A stretch of 64,000 nt of DNA, from positions 1 through 64,000 of the forward strand of contig NZ_AYOD01000014.1 of the NCBI RefSeq assembly GCF_000497755.1, written 5' to 3'. The notes beneath the pieces were generated by a model. That model worked only from the letters and a program-made list of their open reading frames with translations. It was not told where the DNA came from and did no database searches. The DNA comes from Aliihoeflea sp. 2WW. Lineage in GTDB: Bacteria; Pseudomonadota; Alphaproteobacteria; Rhizobiales; Rhizobiaceae. Each line of letters opens with the position of its first letter. Position 1 is the stretch's first letter. The translations under genes and the position numbers were made by a program. Positions 1-8,166 of the stretch are shown here, piece by piece.

Positions 1-36
1 GATAAAGGGTGGGGGTCACTTCAGAAAAAACCAATC
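1..36 (+). repeat. Arm of a long palindromic intergenic repeat, cut by the window edge
   Basis: The first 29 bases are identical to positions 57593-57621, which form the right arm and flank of a complete palindromic element there. A related 40-bp arm occurs at 29844-29883. The left arm of this copy must lie before the window. The following bases up to 156 contain only a small inverted repeat (CGATTGCC at 59-66, GGCAATCG at 105-112) and no gene. Confidence 0.8.
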
Positions 37-156
37 TCCTCCACCCCCCACACCCAAACGATTGCCCGCATCTTGGCCTTTTCGCCGTCCTTGCGTTAAA
101 TGAAGGCAATCGGGCGCGATTCGCTGGTCGTGCCGCAAGGGACCTGACGCCGCCTC

Positions 157-630
157 ATGCTCGACCGCCTTCTTTCGCTTTTCCGTGACGTTCCCGCGGG
201 CCGATCCGACTCCGACCGCTCCGACGATCCGAGGGTGGCGGTCGCGGCGCTGATGTACCATATCGTCGATGCGGACGGCGTGCGTGGCGCGGATGAAGCC
301 GAGGCGCTGCGGCGGACCATCGCGGAGGCCTACCGGCTTTCCGGCGACGAACTCGACCGCATCCTCGTCGCGGGCGAGACTGCCGAGCGGGACGCGGTCG
401 ATCTCTATGCCTTCACCAGCGTCATCAATCGGCATCTGGACTTGCCGGCACGTCAGGAACTGATCTCGCTCCTGTGGGAAATGGTCTACGCCGATGGCGA
501 GCGCCACGAACTGGAAGACAATCTCGTCTGGCGCGTTTGCGAACTCGTCGGCATCGACGGGCCGGAACGCGTGGCCCTGCGCCAGCGCGTCGCCGAACGC
601 CTGCAATTCAGGAACGAAGACAACGGATAG
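157..630 (+). CDS. TerB-family (tellurite resistance-like) cytoplasmic protein
   Basis: The 157-residue product is all-alpha and acidic. It carries the paired acidic segments typical of the TerB fold: VDADGVRGADEAE near residues 37-49, and an EMVYADGERHELED-type repeat near 109-122, each resembling a D-x-x-x/E-rich metal-binding helix pair. Small stand-alone TerB proteins are widespread in alphaproteobacteria and their precise role is not settled; the name does not prove tellurite resistance. The gene is followed four bases later by the glutamine amidotransferase on the same strand, suggesting co-transcription. No signal peptide or membrane segment is present. Confidence 0.8.
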   Translation: MLDRLLSLFRDVPAGRSDSDRSDDPRVAVAALMYHIVDADGVRGADEAEALRRTIAEAYRLSGDELDRILVAGETAERDAVDLYAFTSVINRHLDLPARQELISLLWEMVYADGERHELEDNLVWRVCELVGIDGPERVALRQRVAERLQFRNEDNG

Positions 631-634
631 AAGA

Positions 635-1420
635 ATGCTGCACGGACCGATCTCGAAAGACGCATCCCACAAGGGGAAGCAGATCCTGATCGTCCTGCAT
701 CAGGAGCATTCGAGCCCCGGCCGCGTCGGGCAGTTGCTCGCCGCCGACGGCTACCATCTCGACATTCGCCGCCCGCCTCTGGGCGACGCTTTGCCCGCCA
801 CGCTCGCCGACCATGAAGGCGTCGTGATCTTCGGCGGGCCGATGAGCGCCAACGACCCGGAAGAATTCGTCAAGCGCGAGACCGACTGGATCTCGGTGCC
901 GCTGCGTGAGGAAAAGCCGTTTCTCGGCATCTGCCTCGGTGCGCAGATGCTGGTCAATCATCTCGGCGGCAAGGTCGGCGGGCGCGACGACGGTCATGTC
1001 GAGATCGGCTGGTATCCGATCGAGGCAACCGACGAGGCGCGCGCCCTGCCGCTCGACTGGCCGTCCATGGTCTACCAGTTCCACCGCGAAGGCTTTTCGC
1101 TGCCCGCGGGCGCAAAGCTGCTGGCGACTGCCGAATCCTATCGCAACCAGGCGTTCCGCTATGGCCACAATGCCTGGGGCATCCAGTTCCATGCCGAACT
1201 GACGCGCGTCATGATGCACAAATGGGTGGTCAAGGGCGCGCACCGCTTCGTCCTGCCCGGCGCGCAGCAGGGCCGCGACCATCTGCATGGCCGCATGCTC
1301 TGGGACCTGAAGCTCAAGGCCTGGCTCGACGGTTTCCTGAAGCTCATCTTCGACCGCCAGGCGTTCGAGGCGTCACATGCGTCCGTCGAGACGTCGCGCC
1401 TTTCTGAGTTCGGGAAATAG
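635..1420 (+). CDS. Class I glutamine amidotransferase (GMP synthase-like)
   Basis: The 261-residue protein has the class-I GATase fold with a nucleophile elbow GICLGAQ (Cys100), and the catalytic His186 and Glu188 in IQFHAEL. It lacks a synthetase domain, so it belongs to the stand-alone group annotated as GMP synthase-like or gamma-glutamyl hydrolase-like; the acceptor substrate is unknown. I chose ATG 635, just after the terB stop, because a longer reading would run through the terB gene in another frame. Its last 48 bases overlap the 3' end of the convergent MFS gene. Confidence 0.85.
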   Translation: MLHGPISKDASHKGKQILIVLHQEHSSPGRVGQLLAADGYHLDIRRPPLGDALPATLADHEGVVIFGGPMSANDPEEFVKRETDWISVPLREEKPFLGICLGAQMLVNHLGGKVGGRDDGHVEIGWYPIEATDEARALPLDWPSMVYQFHREGFSLPAGAKLLATAESYRNQAFRYGHNAWGIQFHAELTRVMMHKWVVKGAHRFVLPGAQQGRDHLHGRMLWDLKLKAWLDGFLKLIFDRQAFEASHASVETSRLSEFGK

Positions 1421-2614
1421 CCAGGCCCACAGGCCCGCAACGCCGACCGCGCCGATGCCGCCCAGCACCACTGCCGGCACCGTCCCGATCATGGCGGCCA
1501 TCGTCCCGGCGCGAAACTCGCCGAGCTCGTTCGATGCGCCGACGAACACCATGTTCACCGCATTGACCCGCCCGCGCACCCGGTCGGGCGTCCAGAGTTG
1601 GATCAGCGTCTCGCGGATGTAGACGGAGATCATGTCGGCCGCGCCCAGAAGCGCCAGCGCGACGATCGACAGCCACGGAATGGTGGAAAGGCCGAAGATC
1701 GCGGTGAAGACGCCGAACAGGCCGACGAAGACGAACATGATGATGCCGGCATGGTCGCGGATCGGATGGCCGGCGAGCCAGATGGCGACGCCGATGGCGC
1801 CGATGCCGGGCGCGGCGCGCAGGAGCCCGAGGCCCCAGGGGCCGAGTTCGAGAATGTCGCGCGCATAGACCGGCAGCAGCGCGACCGCACCGCCCAGAAG
1901 CACGGCGAAGAGATCGAGCGAGATCGCGCCGAGCACCACCTTTTCCGACCGGATGTAGCGGAAGCCGGCGAAGATCGTCTCCAGCGACGGACGCTCGGTC
2001 TCGGTGTGCTGCTTCGGCTTGGGGATCGAGAAGATCAAAAGCGAGGCGATGCCCATCATCGCCGCCGCGGTGCCGTAGGCCGCCTCGCTGGCAAGGCCGT
2101 AGAGGAGGCCGCCGGCGACCGGCCCGACGATGGTCGCCGTCTGCCAGGCCGACGAGTTCCACGCCACGGCGTTGGCGAAATCCTTCGCCGGCACGAGATT
2201 GGCGACGAGCGAGGCGGACGCCGGTCCGAAGAAGGCGCGCGCGACGCCGAAGACGAGCAGGACCGCGAAGACCGGCGCGGCCGAGCCGAGCCCGCGAACG
2301 GAAAGCCAGAGCAGCGCCGCCGCGCAGCCCATTTCAAGCAGGGAGGCCAGCCCCATGACGAGCCGGCGGCCGAACCGGTCGGCGACCGCGCCCGTCACCA
2401 GCACGAGCAGCAAGGCCGGCGCGAACTGGACGAGGCCGACGAGGCCGAGATCGAACGGATCGCGCGTCAGATCGTAGACCTGCCAGCCGACCGCGACCGA
2501 CACGATCTGCGTCGCGAAGGTCATGAAGAACCGCGCCACCCAGAAGCGCAGATAGGAGGAATGGCGAAACGCCGCGTAGCGGTCGTCGGGATGCGCGGTT
2601 TTGGCTTCGGTCAT
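1373..2614 (-). CDS. MFS transporter, EntS/DHA3-like
   Basis: A 413-residue integral membrane protein with about 12 hydrophobic segments. The loop 2-3 signature of the major facilitator superfamily is visible as DRFGRRLVMG near residue 83. The N-terminus (RYAAFRHSSYLRFWVARF) and overall layout resemble the EntS/MdfA-like exporters that carry siderophores or drugs, but the substrate cannot be read from the sequence. The gene ends inside the convergent amidotransferase gene, sharing 48 bp, so the two C-termini are encoded on opposite strands of the same DNA. It is divergent from the YihY gene. Confidence 0.88.
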   Translation of the reverse strand: MTEAKTAHPDDRYAAFRHSSYLRFWVARFFMTFATQIVSVAVGWQVYDLTRDPFDLGLVGLVQFAPALLLVLVTGAVADRFGRRLVMGLASLLEMGCAAALLWLSVRGLGSAAPVFAVLLVFGVARAFFGPASASLVANLVPAKDFANAVAWNSSAWQTATIVGPVAGGLLYGLASEAAYGTAAAMMGIASLLIFSIPKPKQHTETERPSLETIFAGFRYIRSEKVVLGAISLDLFAVLLGGAVALLPVYARDILELGPWGLGLLRAAPGIGAIGVAIWLAGHPIRDHAGIIMFVFVGLFGVFTAIFGLSTIPWLSIVALALLGAADMISVYIRETLIQLWTPDRVRGRVNAVNMVFVGASNELGEFRAGTMAAMIGTVPAVVLGGIGAVGVAGLWAWLFPELRKARRLDGRM

Positions 2615-2768
2615 GGGCGGGTCCGGGTCGGCTGCACCTTCTGATAGACCCTTTCGCGCCCCGGCGCGCCTCTACCAAGCGGCTGGACCAGCGCTTCTCG
2701 CGCGCTTGCGCCATGCAACCTATCGGCGTCTTCAAGGTTTCGCCCATAGACGAAAAGGGGCGACAGGA

Positions 2769-3854
2769 ATGGACGAGACGGGCAGGACGACGGGGCGCGG
2801 ACGGAACGCGGACCGTCCTTCGGCAATCCCCGCAAGGGGCTGGAAGGACATCGCCTGGCGGGTCTGGGCCAATATCAACGAACACCGCGTCATGCTGATC
2901 GCCGCAGGCGTCACCTTCTACCTGCTGCTGGCGCTGTTTCCCGCGCTTGCCGCCTTCGTCTCGATCTACGGCTTCGTCGCCGATCCGGTGACCGTCGGCG
3001 ACCACATCTCGTTTCTGGGCGGCTTGCTCCCGTCCGCGTCGCTCGACCTCATCTATGCCCAGCTCGAGGCGCTCGCCGAACAGCGGCCCGAGGCGCTGAG
3101 CTTCGGCTTCGTCCTCGGCTTCCTCATCGCCCTGTGGAGCGCCAATAACGGCATCAAGTCGATGTTCGAGGCGATGAACGTCGCCAATCAGGAGAACGAG
3201 AAGCGCTCCTTCGTGAGGCTGAACCTGATCTCGTTCTGCTTCACGCTCGGCGCGATGTTCCTCGCCATCGCCTTCATCTTCACCGTCGGCGTGGTGCCCG
3301 CGATCCTCGCCCTTTTGCGCCTCGACGATTTCGGACCGATGCTGATCGCGGCCCTGCGCTGGCCCGTCATGCTGGTCATCATCGTCACCGGCATCTCGCT
3401 GCTCTACCGGTTCGGCCCGAGCCGCGAACAGGCCAAGTGGCGCTGGCTGTCCTGGGGCGCGTGCTTCGCCTCGGTCGTGTGGATCGTGACCTCGTTCGGC
3501 TTTTCCTACTACCTGCAGAATTTCGCCGACTACAACGCGACCTACGGCTCGCTCGGCGCGGTCATCGGCTTCATGATGTGGACGTGGATTTCCGCCATGA
3601 TCGTCATCGTCGGCGCCGAGATCAACGCCGAGATGGAACACCAAACCGCGCTCGACACGACGACCGGCGCGGACCTGCCGATGGGCATTCGCGGCGCGAC
3701 CATGGCCGACACGCTCGGCAAACCGGCCGAGACCTTCGTTCCGGACGAACACATGAACGATGACGGCGCGCGGACCGGCAAGGCCCATGTCGGCATCCTC
3801 GCCGCGGCAGCCGTCATCATGATGGCGATCCCGGTCCTGCATCGGGTGCGCTGA
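2769..3854 (+). CDS. YihY/BrkB family inner-membrane protein
   Basis: The 361-residue protein shows the YihY (virulence factor BrkB, old 'ribonuclease BN') pattern: about six membrane helices, an early 'GVTFYLLLALFPALAAF' segment, a central 'LWSANNGIKSMFEAMN' motif, and 'YNATYGSLGAVIGFMMW' near the end. Family members are inner-membrane proteins of uncertain transport function; the RNase assignment has been withdrawn in the literature. ATG 2769 is preferred because it begins the conserved region after a purine-rich stretch. The C-terminal tail (about residues 295-361) is hydrophilic and ends in one additional hydrophobic helix. Confidence 0.88.
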   Translation: MDETGRTTGRGRNADRPSAIPARGWKDIAWRVWANINEHRVMLIAAGVTFYLLLALFPALAAFVSIYGFVADPVTVGDHISFLGGLLPSASLDLIYAQLEALAEQRPEALSFGFVLGFLIALWSANNGIKSMFEAMNVANQENEKRSFVRLNLISFCFTLGAMFLAIAFIFTVGVVPAILALLRLDDFGPMLIAALRWPVMLVIIVTGISLLYRFGPSREQAKWRWLSWGACFASVVWIVTSFGFSYYLQNFADYNATYGSLGAVIGFMMWTWISAMIVIVGAEINAEMEHQTALDTTTGADLPMGIRGATMADTLGKPAETFVPDEHMNDDGARTGKAHVGILAAAAVIMMAIPVLHRVR

Positions 3855-3927
3855 CGCGCGGATGCGACGTCTTTGCAACAGAATTGCGACAATCTGTCCA
3901 TCGGTCTGGAATAAACGTTGCGAAGCT

Positions 3928-3961
3928 TCGTTCAATGTCCGTTAAGTCGAACATTGAACGA
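3928..3961. promoter_or_regulatory. Perfect 11-bp inverted repeat upstream of yrbL-like gene
   Basis: TCGTTCAATGT (3928-3938) and its exact reverse complement ACATTGAACGA (3951-3961) flank a 12-base spacer. The arms are AT-rich against the local background and there is no following T run, so an operator is more likely than an intrinsic terminator. It lies about 85 bp before the probable start of the YrbL-like gene. The bound regulator is unknown. Confidence 0.5.
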
Positions 3962-4044
3962 GCTAACCATGACGTTCATCCAGCCGCGTACCAAGCATGC
4001 ACTGGATGAGTATTTAGCTGTTGCTAATATGGATATTGCTGCGG

Positions 4045-4737
4045 ATGGGCAGGCAAGTACTCGAATTGCGCGATGCTGTTCCGGTTTGTCGCGGCAATGC
4101 GCGGAATATCTACGACCTGCCCATTTATCCCGGCAGTGTCCTCAAGACCGTTCGCCCCGACAAGGTCGACGAGAACGGATTTCTCGCCGGCAAGAGCGCC
4201 ATCAAAAAGGTACGTCTGGAGGGCTGCTATCACGGGTTTGCGCGCGAACTGCGCGAATTCCTGATCCAGTTTCGCAAACACCGTTGCGAGTCGGCGTTTT
4301 CACTTCCGATCGCTCATATTCACGGCATCGTCCAGACCGACGAGGGGGCCGGTCTTCTCGTTGAGAAGATCGTCGGAACAGATGGCGGTCTTGCACCGAC
4401 GATCGGAAGGCTGCAAGCGTCCGGCACGCTTGCCAACAAGCACCGGCAGGCGCTCGAGACCATGTTCGAGCGCTGCCGCGAACTGCATATCGTCCTGAAC
4501 GATATCCATGCCAACAACATCGTCTATACCGAGGCGCGCAACGGCATGCCTGAATGTGTGTGCGTGGATGGTTATGGCGAGCGCGTCCTGATCCCGATTC
4601 AACGTTGGTCCAAATGGGTCAATCGGCGCAGGATCGACCAGATCGCACGCGATGCCGATCAATATCTCGGCGGGGATACGCGTTGCGAACCTTGGGGGCG
4701 GCAACGGCGAATGCGCCAGGCTACTGCGCGCGCCTGA
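4045..4737 (+). CDS. YrbL-like protein (PhoP-regulated YrbL family, kinase-like fold)
   Basis: About 230 residues. The central and C-terminal parts match the YrbL pattern well: VLELRDAVPVCRGNARN at the start, LNDIHANNIVY (the kinase-like catalytic loop equivalent) near residue 152, and GERVLIPIQRWSKWVNRRR near 181, which closely resembles the IGESTLIPLATWSKW region of E. coli YrbL. Function is unknown; in enterobacteria the gene is part of the PhoP network. ATG 4045 is chosen, with TTG 4021 as an alternative; neither has a good ribosome site. The gene and its leader are visibly more AT-rich than the neighbours, which suggests transfer. It sits next to a tRNA remnant. Confidence 0.75.
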   Translation: MGRQVLELRDAVPVCRGNARNIYDLPIYPGSVLKTVRPDKVDENGFLAGKSAIKKVRLEGCYHGFARELREFLIQFRKHRCESAFSLPIAHIHGIVQTDEGAGLLVEKIVGTDGGLAPTIGRLQASGTLANKHRQALETMFERCRELHIVLNDIHANNIVYTEARNGMPECVCVDGYGERVLIPIQRWSKWVNRRRIDQIARDADQYLGGDTRCEPWGRQRRMRQATARA

Positions 4738-4741
4738 AGAC

Positions 4742-4808
4742 TGGTTGCGCCGAGCGGGAACGAACCGCTGACATCGTCATGACAAATGCGCGCTATCCCG
4801 ACTGCATC
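4742..4808 (-). pseudogene. Decayed tRNA-Ala-like remnant, possible left attachment site of an island
   Basis: Read on the minus strand this stretch ends in ACCA and has a complete T arm (stem AGCGG/CCGCT, loop TTCGTTC). Positions 4753-4780 match the intact tRNA-Ala(CGC) at 23388-23415 in 26 of 28 bases, and the similarity continues more weakly through the anticodon and D arms. It cannot be a working tRNA: the 5' acceptor strand does not pair with the 3' strand, and the anticodon loop has lost a base. The orientation is the same as the intact copy 18.6 kb away, as expected for the partial repeat left by integration into a tRNA 3' end. Confidence 0.75.
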
Positions 4809-4836
4809 CGCGTCGACCGCGTTCGATACCGGAACC

Positions 4837-6345
4837 TCACGACGGCGCCTCGGCTGCCTTGCGTCCACGCAGGCGTGCCCATAGCGGGGTCTGGCCGACG
4901 ATGATCGCGATCAGCGAGAGGGTCAGGATCAGCGACAGCGGACTGGTGAAGAACTCGCCGGCGAAGATCATCACATCGTCGCGCGCGGAGATCATCGCGC
5001 GCCTGTAGGAAACGTCCATCAGCGGCCCCAGGATGATGCCCAGGATGACCGGCGCGACGGGGAAACCATACACTTTCAGGAAGTAGCCGAGAATGCCGAA
5101 GGCCAGCATCCAGTAGACATCGGTCACGCTGTTCTGCACGGCGAACGTGCCGACGACAGACAGGACGACGATGAGGGGCAGGATGATGCCCTTGGGCAGT
5201 TCCACGATCTTCGAGAAGAGCTTGATGCCGCTGAGGCCGAAGATCAGCAGGAAGATGTTGGCCAGCACGAGATTGCCGACGATGAACCAGAAGAGATGTG
5301 GCGTCTCGACCATCAGCAGCGGGCCGGGCTTCAGACCGTGGATATAGAGCGCGCCGATGATGATCGCCGTCACCGCGTCACCGGGGATGCCGAGCGTCAG
5401 CATGGGCACATAGGCGCCGCCGACCGCGGCATTGTTGGCCGATTCGGGCGCCACAAGCCCTTCATAGGCGCCTTCGCCGAACGGGCGCGAGGGGTTCTTG
5501 ACCGTCCGTTTCGCCTGGTCGTAGGCGAGCAGCGAGGCGATGTCTCCGCCCGTTCCGGGCAGCGCGCCGATGGTCACGCCGATCGCGGACGACTGCAGCG
5601 AGAGCGGAAGGTATTTGCGGATCAGCGACCATTTTGGAATGACGCTTCCGACCTTCTGCTTGATTGCCGGCAGGTCGAAGGTCCGCAACTGGTAGAGGAC
5701 TTCGGCAACGCCGAAGAAACCGATCATCGCGGCGACATAGGAGATGCCGCCCATCAGGCTGAATTCGCCGAAGGTGAAGCGCGCCTGCGCCGTCATCGGG
5801 TCCATGCCGACGAGGCCGATGACGATGCCCAGCGAAGCGGCGAAGATGCCCTTGGCGAGCGAACTCGCGGCCAGGCTGCCGACAAGCAGAATGCCGATGA
5901 TGGCGATCAGCAGATAGTCGCGCGGCGCGAACATCAAGGCGAATTTCGAGATCACCGGCGCGGCCACCGCGAGCGCGATGATGCCGACGAAGCCCCCGAT
6001 GACCGACATGACCGTCGAAAGGCCGATGGCCGGCCCCGCCTCGCCGCGCTGGGCGAGCGGATAGCCGTCGAGTGCGGTCGCGACGGCGCTCGGCGCGCCG
6101 GGAATGTTGAGCAGGATGGCGGTGCGCGAACCGCCATAGACGCCGCCCATATAGACGCCCGCGATCAGGGCCAGCGCGTCGTTCACGTCCCATGTGAAGG
6201 TGAAGGAGATCAGGATCGATGCGGCCATCGTCACCGACAGGCCGGGTATGGCGCCGATATAGATGCCGGCGAACGTGCCGATCGCCGTCCAGACGAGCAG
6301 GCTCGGGTCGAGCCATCCCATGAAGAAGTAGCCGAAATTCTCCAT
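4837..6345 (-). CDS. tctA: Tripartite tricarboxylate transporter, large permease TctA
   Basis: A 502-residue membrane protein with roughly a dozen hydrophobic segments and the TctA-family motifs GAIPGLSVTMAASILISF near residues 28-45, 'YGGSRTAILLNIPGAPSAVATALDG' region near 60-85, and GALPGTGGDIASLLAYDQAKR near 270. It forms the large membrane subunit of a secondary carboxylate importer driven by an ion gradient. The start at 6345 is fixed by the ATGA overlap with the upstream tctB stop, which implies translational coupling. The frame is open further upstream but only as an overlap with tctB. The transported acid is unknown. Confidence 0.93.
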   Translation of the reverse strand: MENFGYFFMGWLDPSLLVWTAIGTFAGIYIGAIPGLSVTMAASILISFTFTWDVNDALALIAGVYMGGVYGGSRTAILLNIPGAPSAVATALDGYPLAQRGEAGPAIGLSTVMSVIGGFVGIIALAVAAPVISKFALMFAPRDYLLIAIIGILLVGSLAASSLAKGIFAASLGIVIGLVGMDPMTAQARFTFGEFSLMGGISYVAAMIGFFGVAEVLYQLRTFDLPAIKQKVGSVIPKWSLIRKYLPLSLQSSAIGVTIGALPGTGGDIASLLAYDQAKRTVKNPSRPFGEGAYEGLVAPESANNAAVGGAYVPMLTLGIPGDAVTAIIIGALYIHGLKPGPLLMVETPHLFWFIVGNLVLANIFLLIFGLSGIKLFSKIVELPKGIILPLIVVLSVVGTFAVQNSVTDVYWMLAFGILGYFLKVYGFPVAPVILGIILGPLMDVSYRRAMISARDDVMIFAGEFFTSPLSLILTLSLIAIIVGQTPLWARLRGRKAAEAPS

Positions 6346-6848
6346 CAGAAGAATGCTCCCCTCGGCAGAACGACGACGAAGACGTAGCGGAACAGACCGT
6401 AGATCACGGCGACCGAGACGGCGCTGATCACGAGCGTCAGCAAGAACCGCTTGCGGTAGAGCAGGATCATGGCAGCCGACAGGAAGAGGTAGGAAGCGAC
6501 GATGAAGCCGAGCGGCTGAAGGGCGAGCATGTAGCCGATGATCAGGGCCGCGAACGCCACGATGCGAAACGAGACCACGTCGCCGAAGAACTGCCGGCCA
6601 TCGCCGCAGCCCTCTCGCCGGGCCGATTTCGCGATGATGACGATCGCGGTCAACACCATCGTCCCCGTCGCCAGCATCGGGAAGACGCCGGCCGAGGACA
6701 GCGACTTGAAGCCGGCGATCGACCACGCCTGATAGGCAAGGACGAGGCTGGCGATTGCCAGGAGGACATTGAAGATCGCACTGCCGGGCGCTACGCCCTC
6801 GGGCGCGCGCTGATAGGCGGTGCTGCCGGTCTGGTCAGGCTCGTTCAT
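6345..6848 (-). CDS. tctB: Tripartite tricarboxylate transporter, small permease TctB
   Basis: A 167-residue protein with four predicted membrane helices, the usual layout for the TctB subunit. The order here is tctC, tctB, tctA on the minus strand, the common arrangement in proteobacteria. The stop codon overlaps the tctA start by ATGA. About 150 bp separate it from tctC, enough for a stem-loop or weak promoter, but I see no clear terminator. It partners TctA in the inner membrane. Confidence 0.88.
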   Translation of the reverse strand: MNEPDQTGSTAYQRAPEGVAPGSAIFNVLLAIASLVLAYQAWSIAGFKSLSSAGVFPMLATGTMVLTAIVIIAKSARREGCGDGRQFFGDVVSFRIVAFAALIIGYMLALQPLGFIVASYLFLSAAMILLYRKRFLLTLVISAVSVAVIYGLFRYVFVVVLPRGAFF

Positions 6849-7001
6849 GGGGTCCTCCCGCGGCAGCCATCCGCTTTTCGAGCGCTCGCAAGGTTCATCT
6901 GGCGCTCTGATCTTGCTGGGATTTCATTGCACCGTCCGCGCTCGTCGCACGCACGGGTGGCCCGTCCGCCGCCAAGGGGCAGACAGGCCGTTGCGTCCGG
7001 G

Positions 7002-7994
7002 TCAGGGACGCGGGATGTTCAGTTCCTCGGGCGAGCGCTCGACTGCGCCGGCATCGGCCAGCGTCCAGACAGTGGCCGACTGCCACTGCTTCAGAAACGC
7101 GTCCGCCTCTTCACCCGATATGTTCATCGTGATGTTTGTGCGGTCGGCCATGAGCGTCTTGAAGGCGTCGGTGTCGGCTGCGGTCTTGAACGCTTCCGTG
7201 AGCTTGGCCTTGACGTCGTCCGGCGTGTCCGCCTTGACGAAGACGCCGTAGAACGGGCCCCAGGGGAGCAGCGAGGAAAGCTCGGGATAGTCTTCGGTGA
7301 TCGGCGGCACGCCCGGCAGCGCGTCGATCTCCTCGGCATTGAAGACCGCCAGCGGCTTGACCGTGCCGGCCTTGATCAATTCGGCCGCGGCGGAGGCGCC
7401 GACGGGCATGAAGTCGACATGACCGCCCTGAAGCGCGGTCAGGCCGGGGCCTTCGCCGTCGAACGGAACGGCCGTCACCTCGTAATCCGCGACTGTCGAG
7501 AGCATCGCGCCGATGACGTAGGGAATGCCGCCAGGCCCGGTCGAGCCCATCTTGATCTCGCCCGGCCGGCTCTGCGCATCGGCGACGACATCGGCAAAGC
7601 TTTCCCACGGCGAATCCGGGCTCGTGACGATGACGCCGACGCCGCGGCCCAGGATGTTGACCGGATAGAACTGGTTGTAGTCGATCTCGCCGAGCCCCAT
7701 CACTCCATGAAGCTGCGGGTTCTCCGCGCCGAAGAGGATCGTGTAGCCGTCGGATGGGGCCGAGGCGACATAGGTGGTCGAGATCGCGCCGGCCGCGCCG
7801 GCCTTGTTGAGCATGACGATCTTCTGGCCGAGCGCTTCTTCGGCGGCCGGCGTCACGGCGCGCGCGACGACGTCGGTCGCCCCGCCCGCGCCCCACATGA
7901 TGACACCCAGAAGCTCGCGCTCCGGATAGTCCTGCGCGGCGGCCACGCCGACCGAGGCCGCCAGGCCGGCAGCCATTACGATGCTACGGATCAT
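7002..7994 (-). CDS. tctC: Tripartite tricarboxylate transporter substrate-binding protein TctC (Bug family)
   Basis: A 330-residue periplasmic protein. Residues 1-21 form a signal peptide ending in VAAAQ. The mature part has the Bug-family pattern: GAGGATDVVARAV near residue 36, the 'NKAGAAGAISTTYVASAPSDGYT' region near 62-85 and a GSTGPGGIPYVIG loop near 150. ATG 7994 is chosen because GGGAGGA precedes it with six-base spacing and the signal peptide begins there. It captures a carboxylate ligand for TctAB; the ligand is unknown. It is transcribed divergently from a LysR-type regulator. Confidence 0.92.
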   Translation of the reverse strand: MIRSIVMAAGLAASVGVAAAQDYPERELLGVIMWGAGGATDVVARAVTPAAEEALGQKIVMLNKAGAAGAISTTYVASAPSDGYTILFGAENPQLHGVMGLGEIDYNQFYPVNILGRGVGVIVTSPDSPWESFADVVADAQSRPGEIKMGSTGPGGIPYVIGAMLSTVADYEVTAVPFDGEGPGLTALQGGHVDFMPVGASAAAELIKAGTVKPLAVFNAEEIDALPGVPPITEDYPELSSLLPWGPFYGVFVKADTPDDVKAKLTEAFKTAADTDAFKTLMADRTNITMNISGEEADAFLKQWQSATVWTLADAGAVERSPEELNIPRP

Positions 7995-8166
7995 TTCATT
8001 CCTCCCAAATGGCAACGAGACACCATGCGGCAACCCGGCATTCAACGCAGGCGCGGACTTGCCCTCCCGCCGGCCGCATGCGTTCCGCCATTTACAAGCA
8101 GCGTGCGTGCAAACACAATTACCAAGATCGTCGAATGACATAACATCAGGTTAAGGTTGGATCGAG

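Noticed and set aside
157-630. Tellurite resistance function for the TerB-like gene
   Set aside because: No other ter genes are present, and stand-alone TerB proteins do not imply tellurite resistance.
4742-4808. A second functional tRNA gene
   Set aside because: The acceptor strands do not pair and the anticodon loop is short by a base, although the T arm and CCA end are intact.
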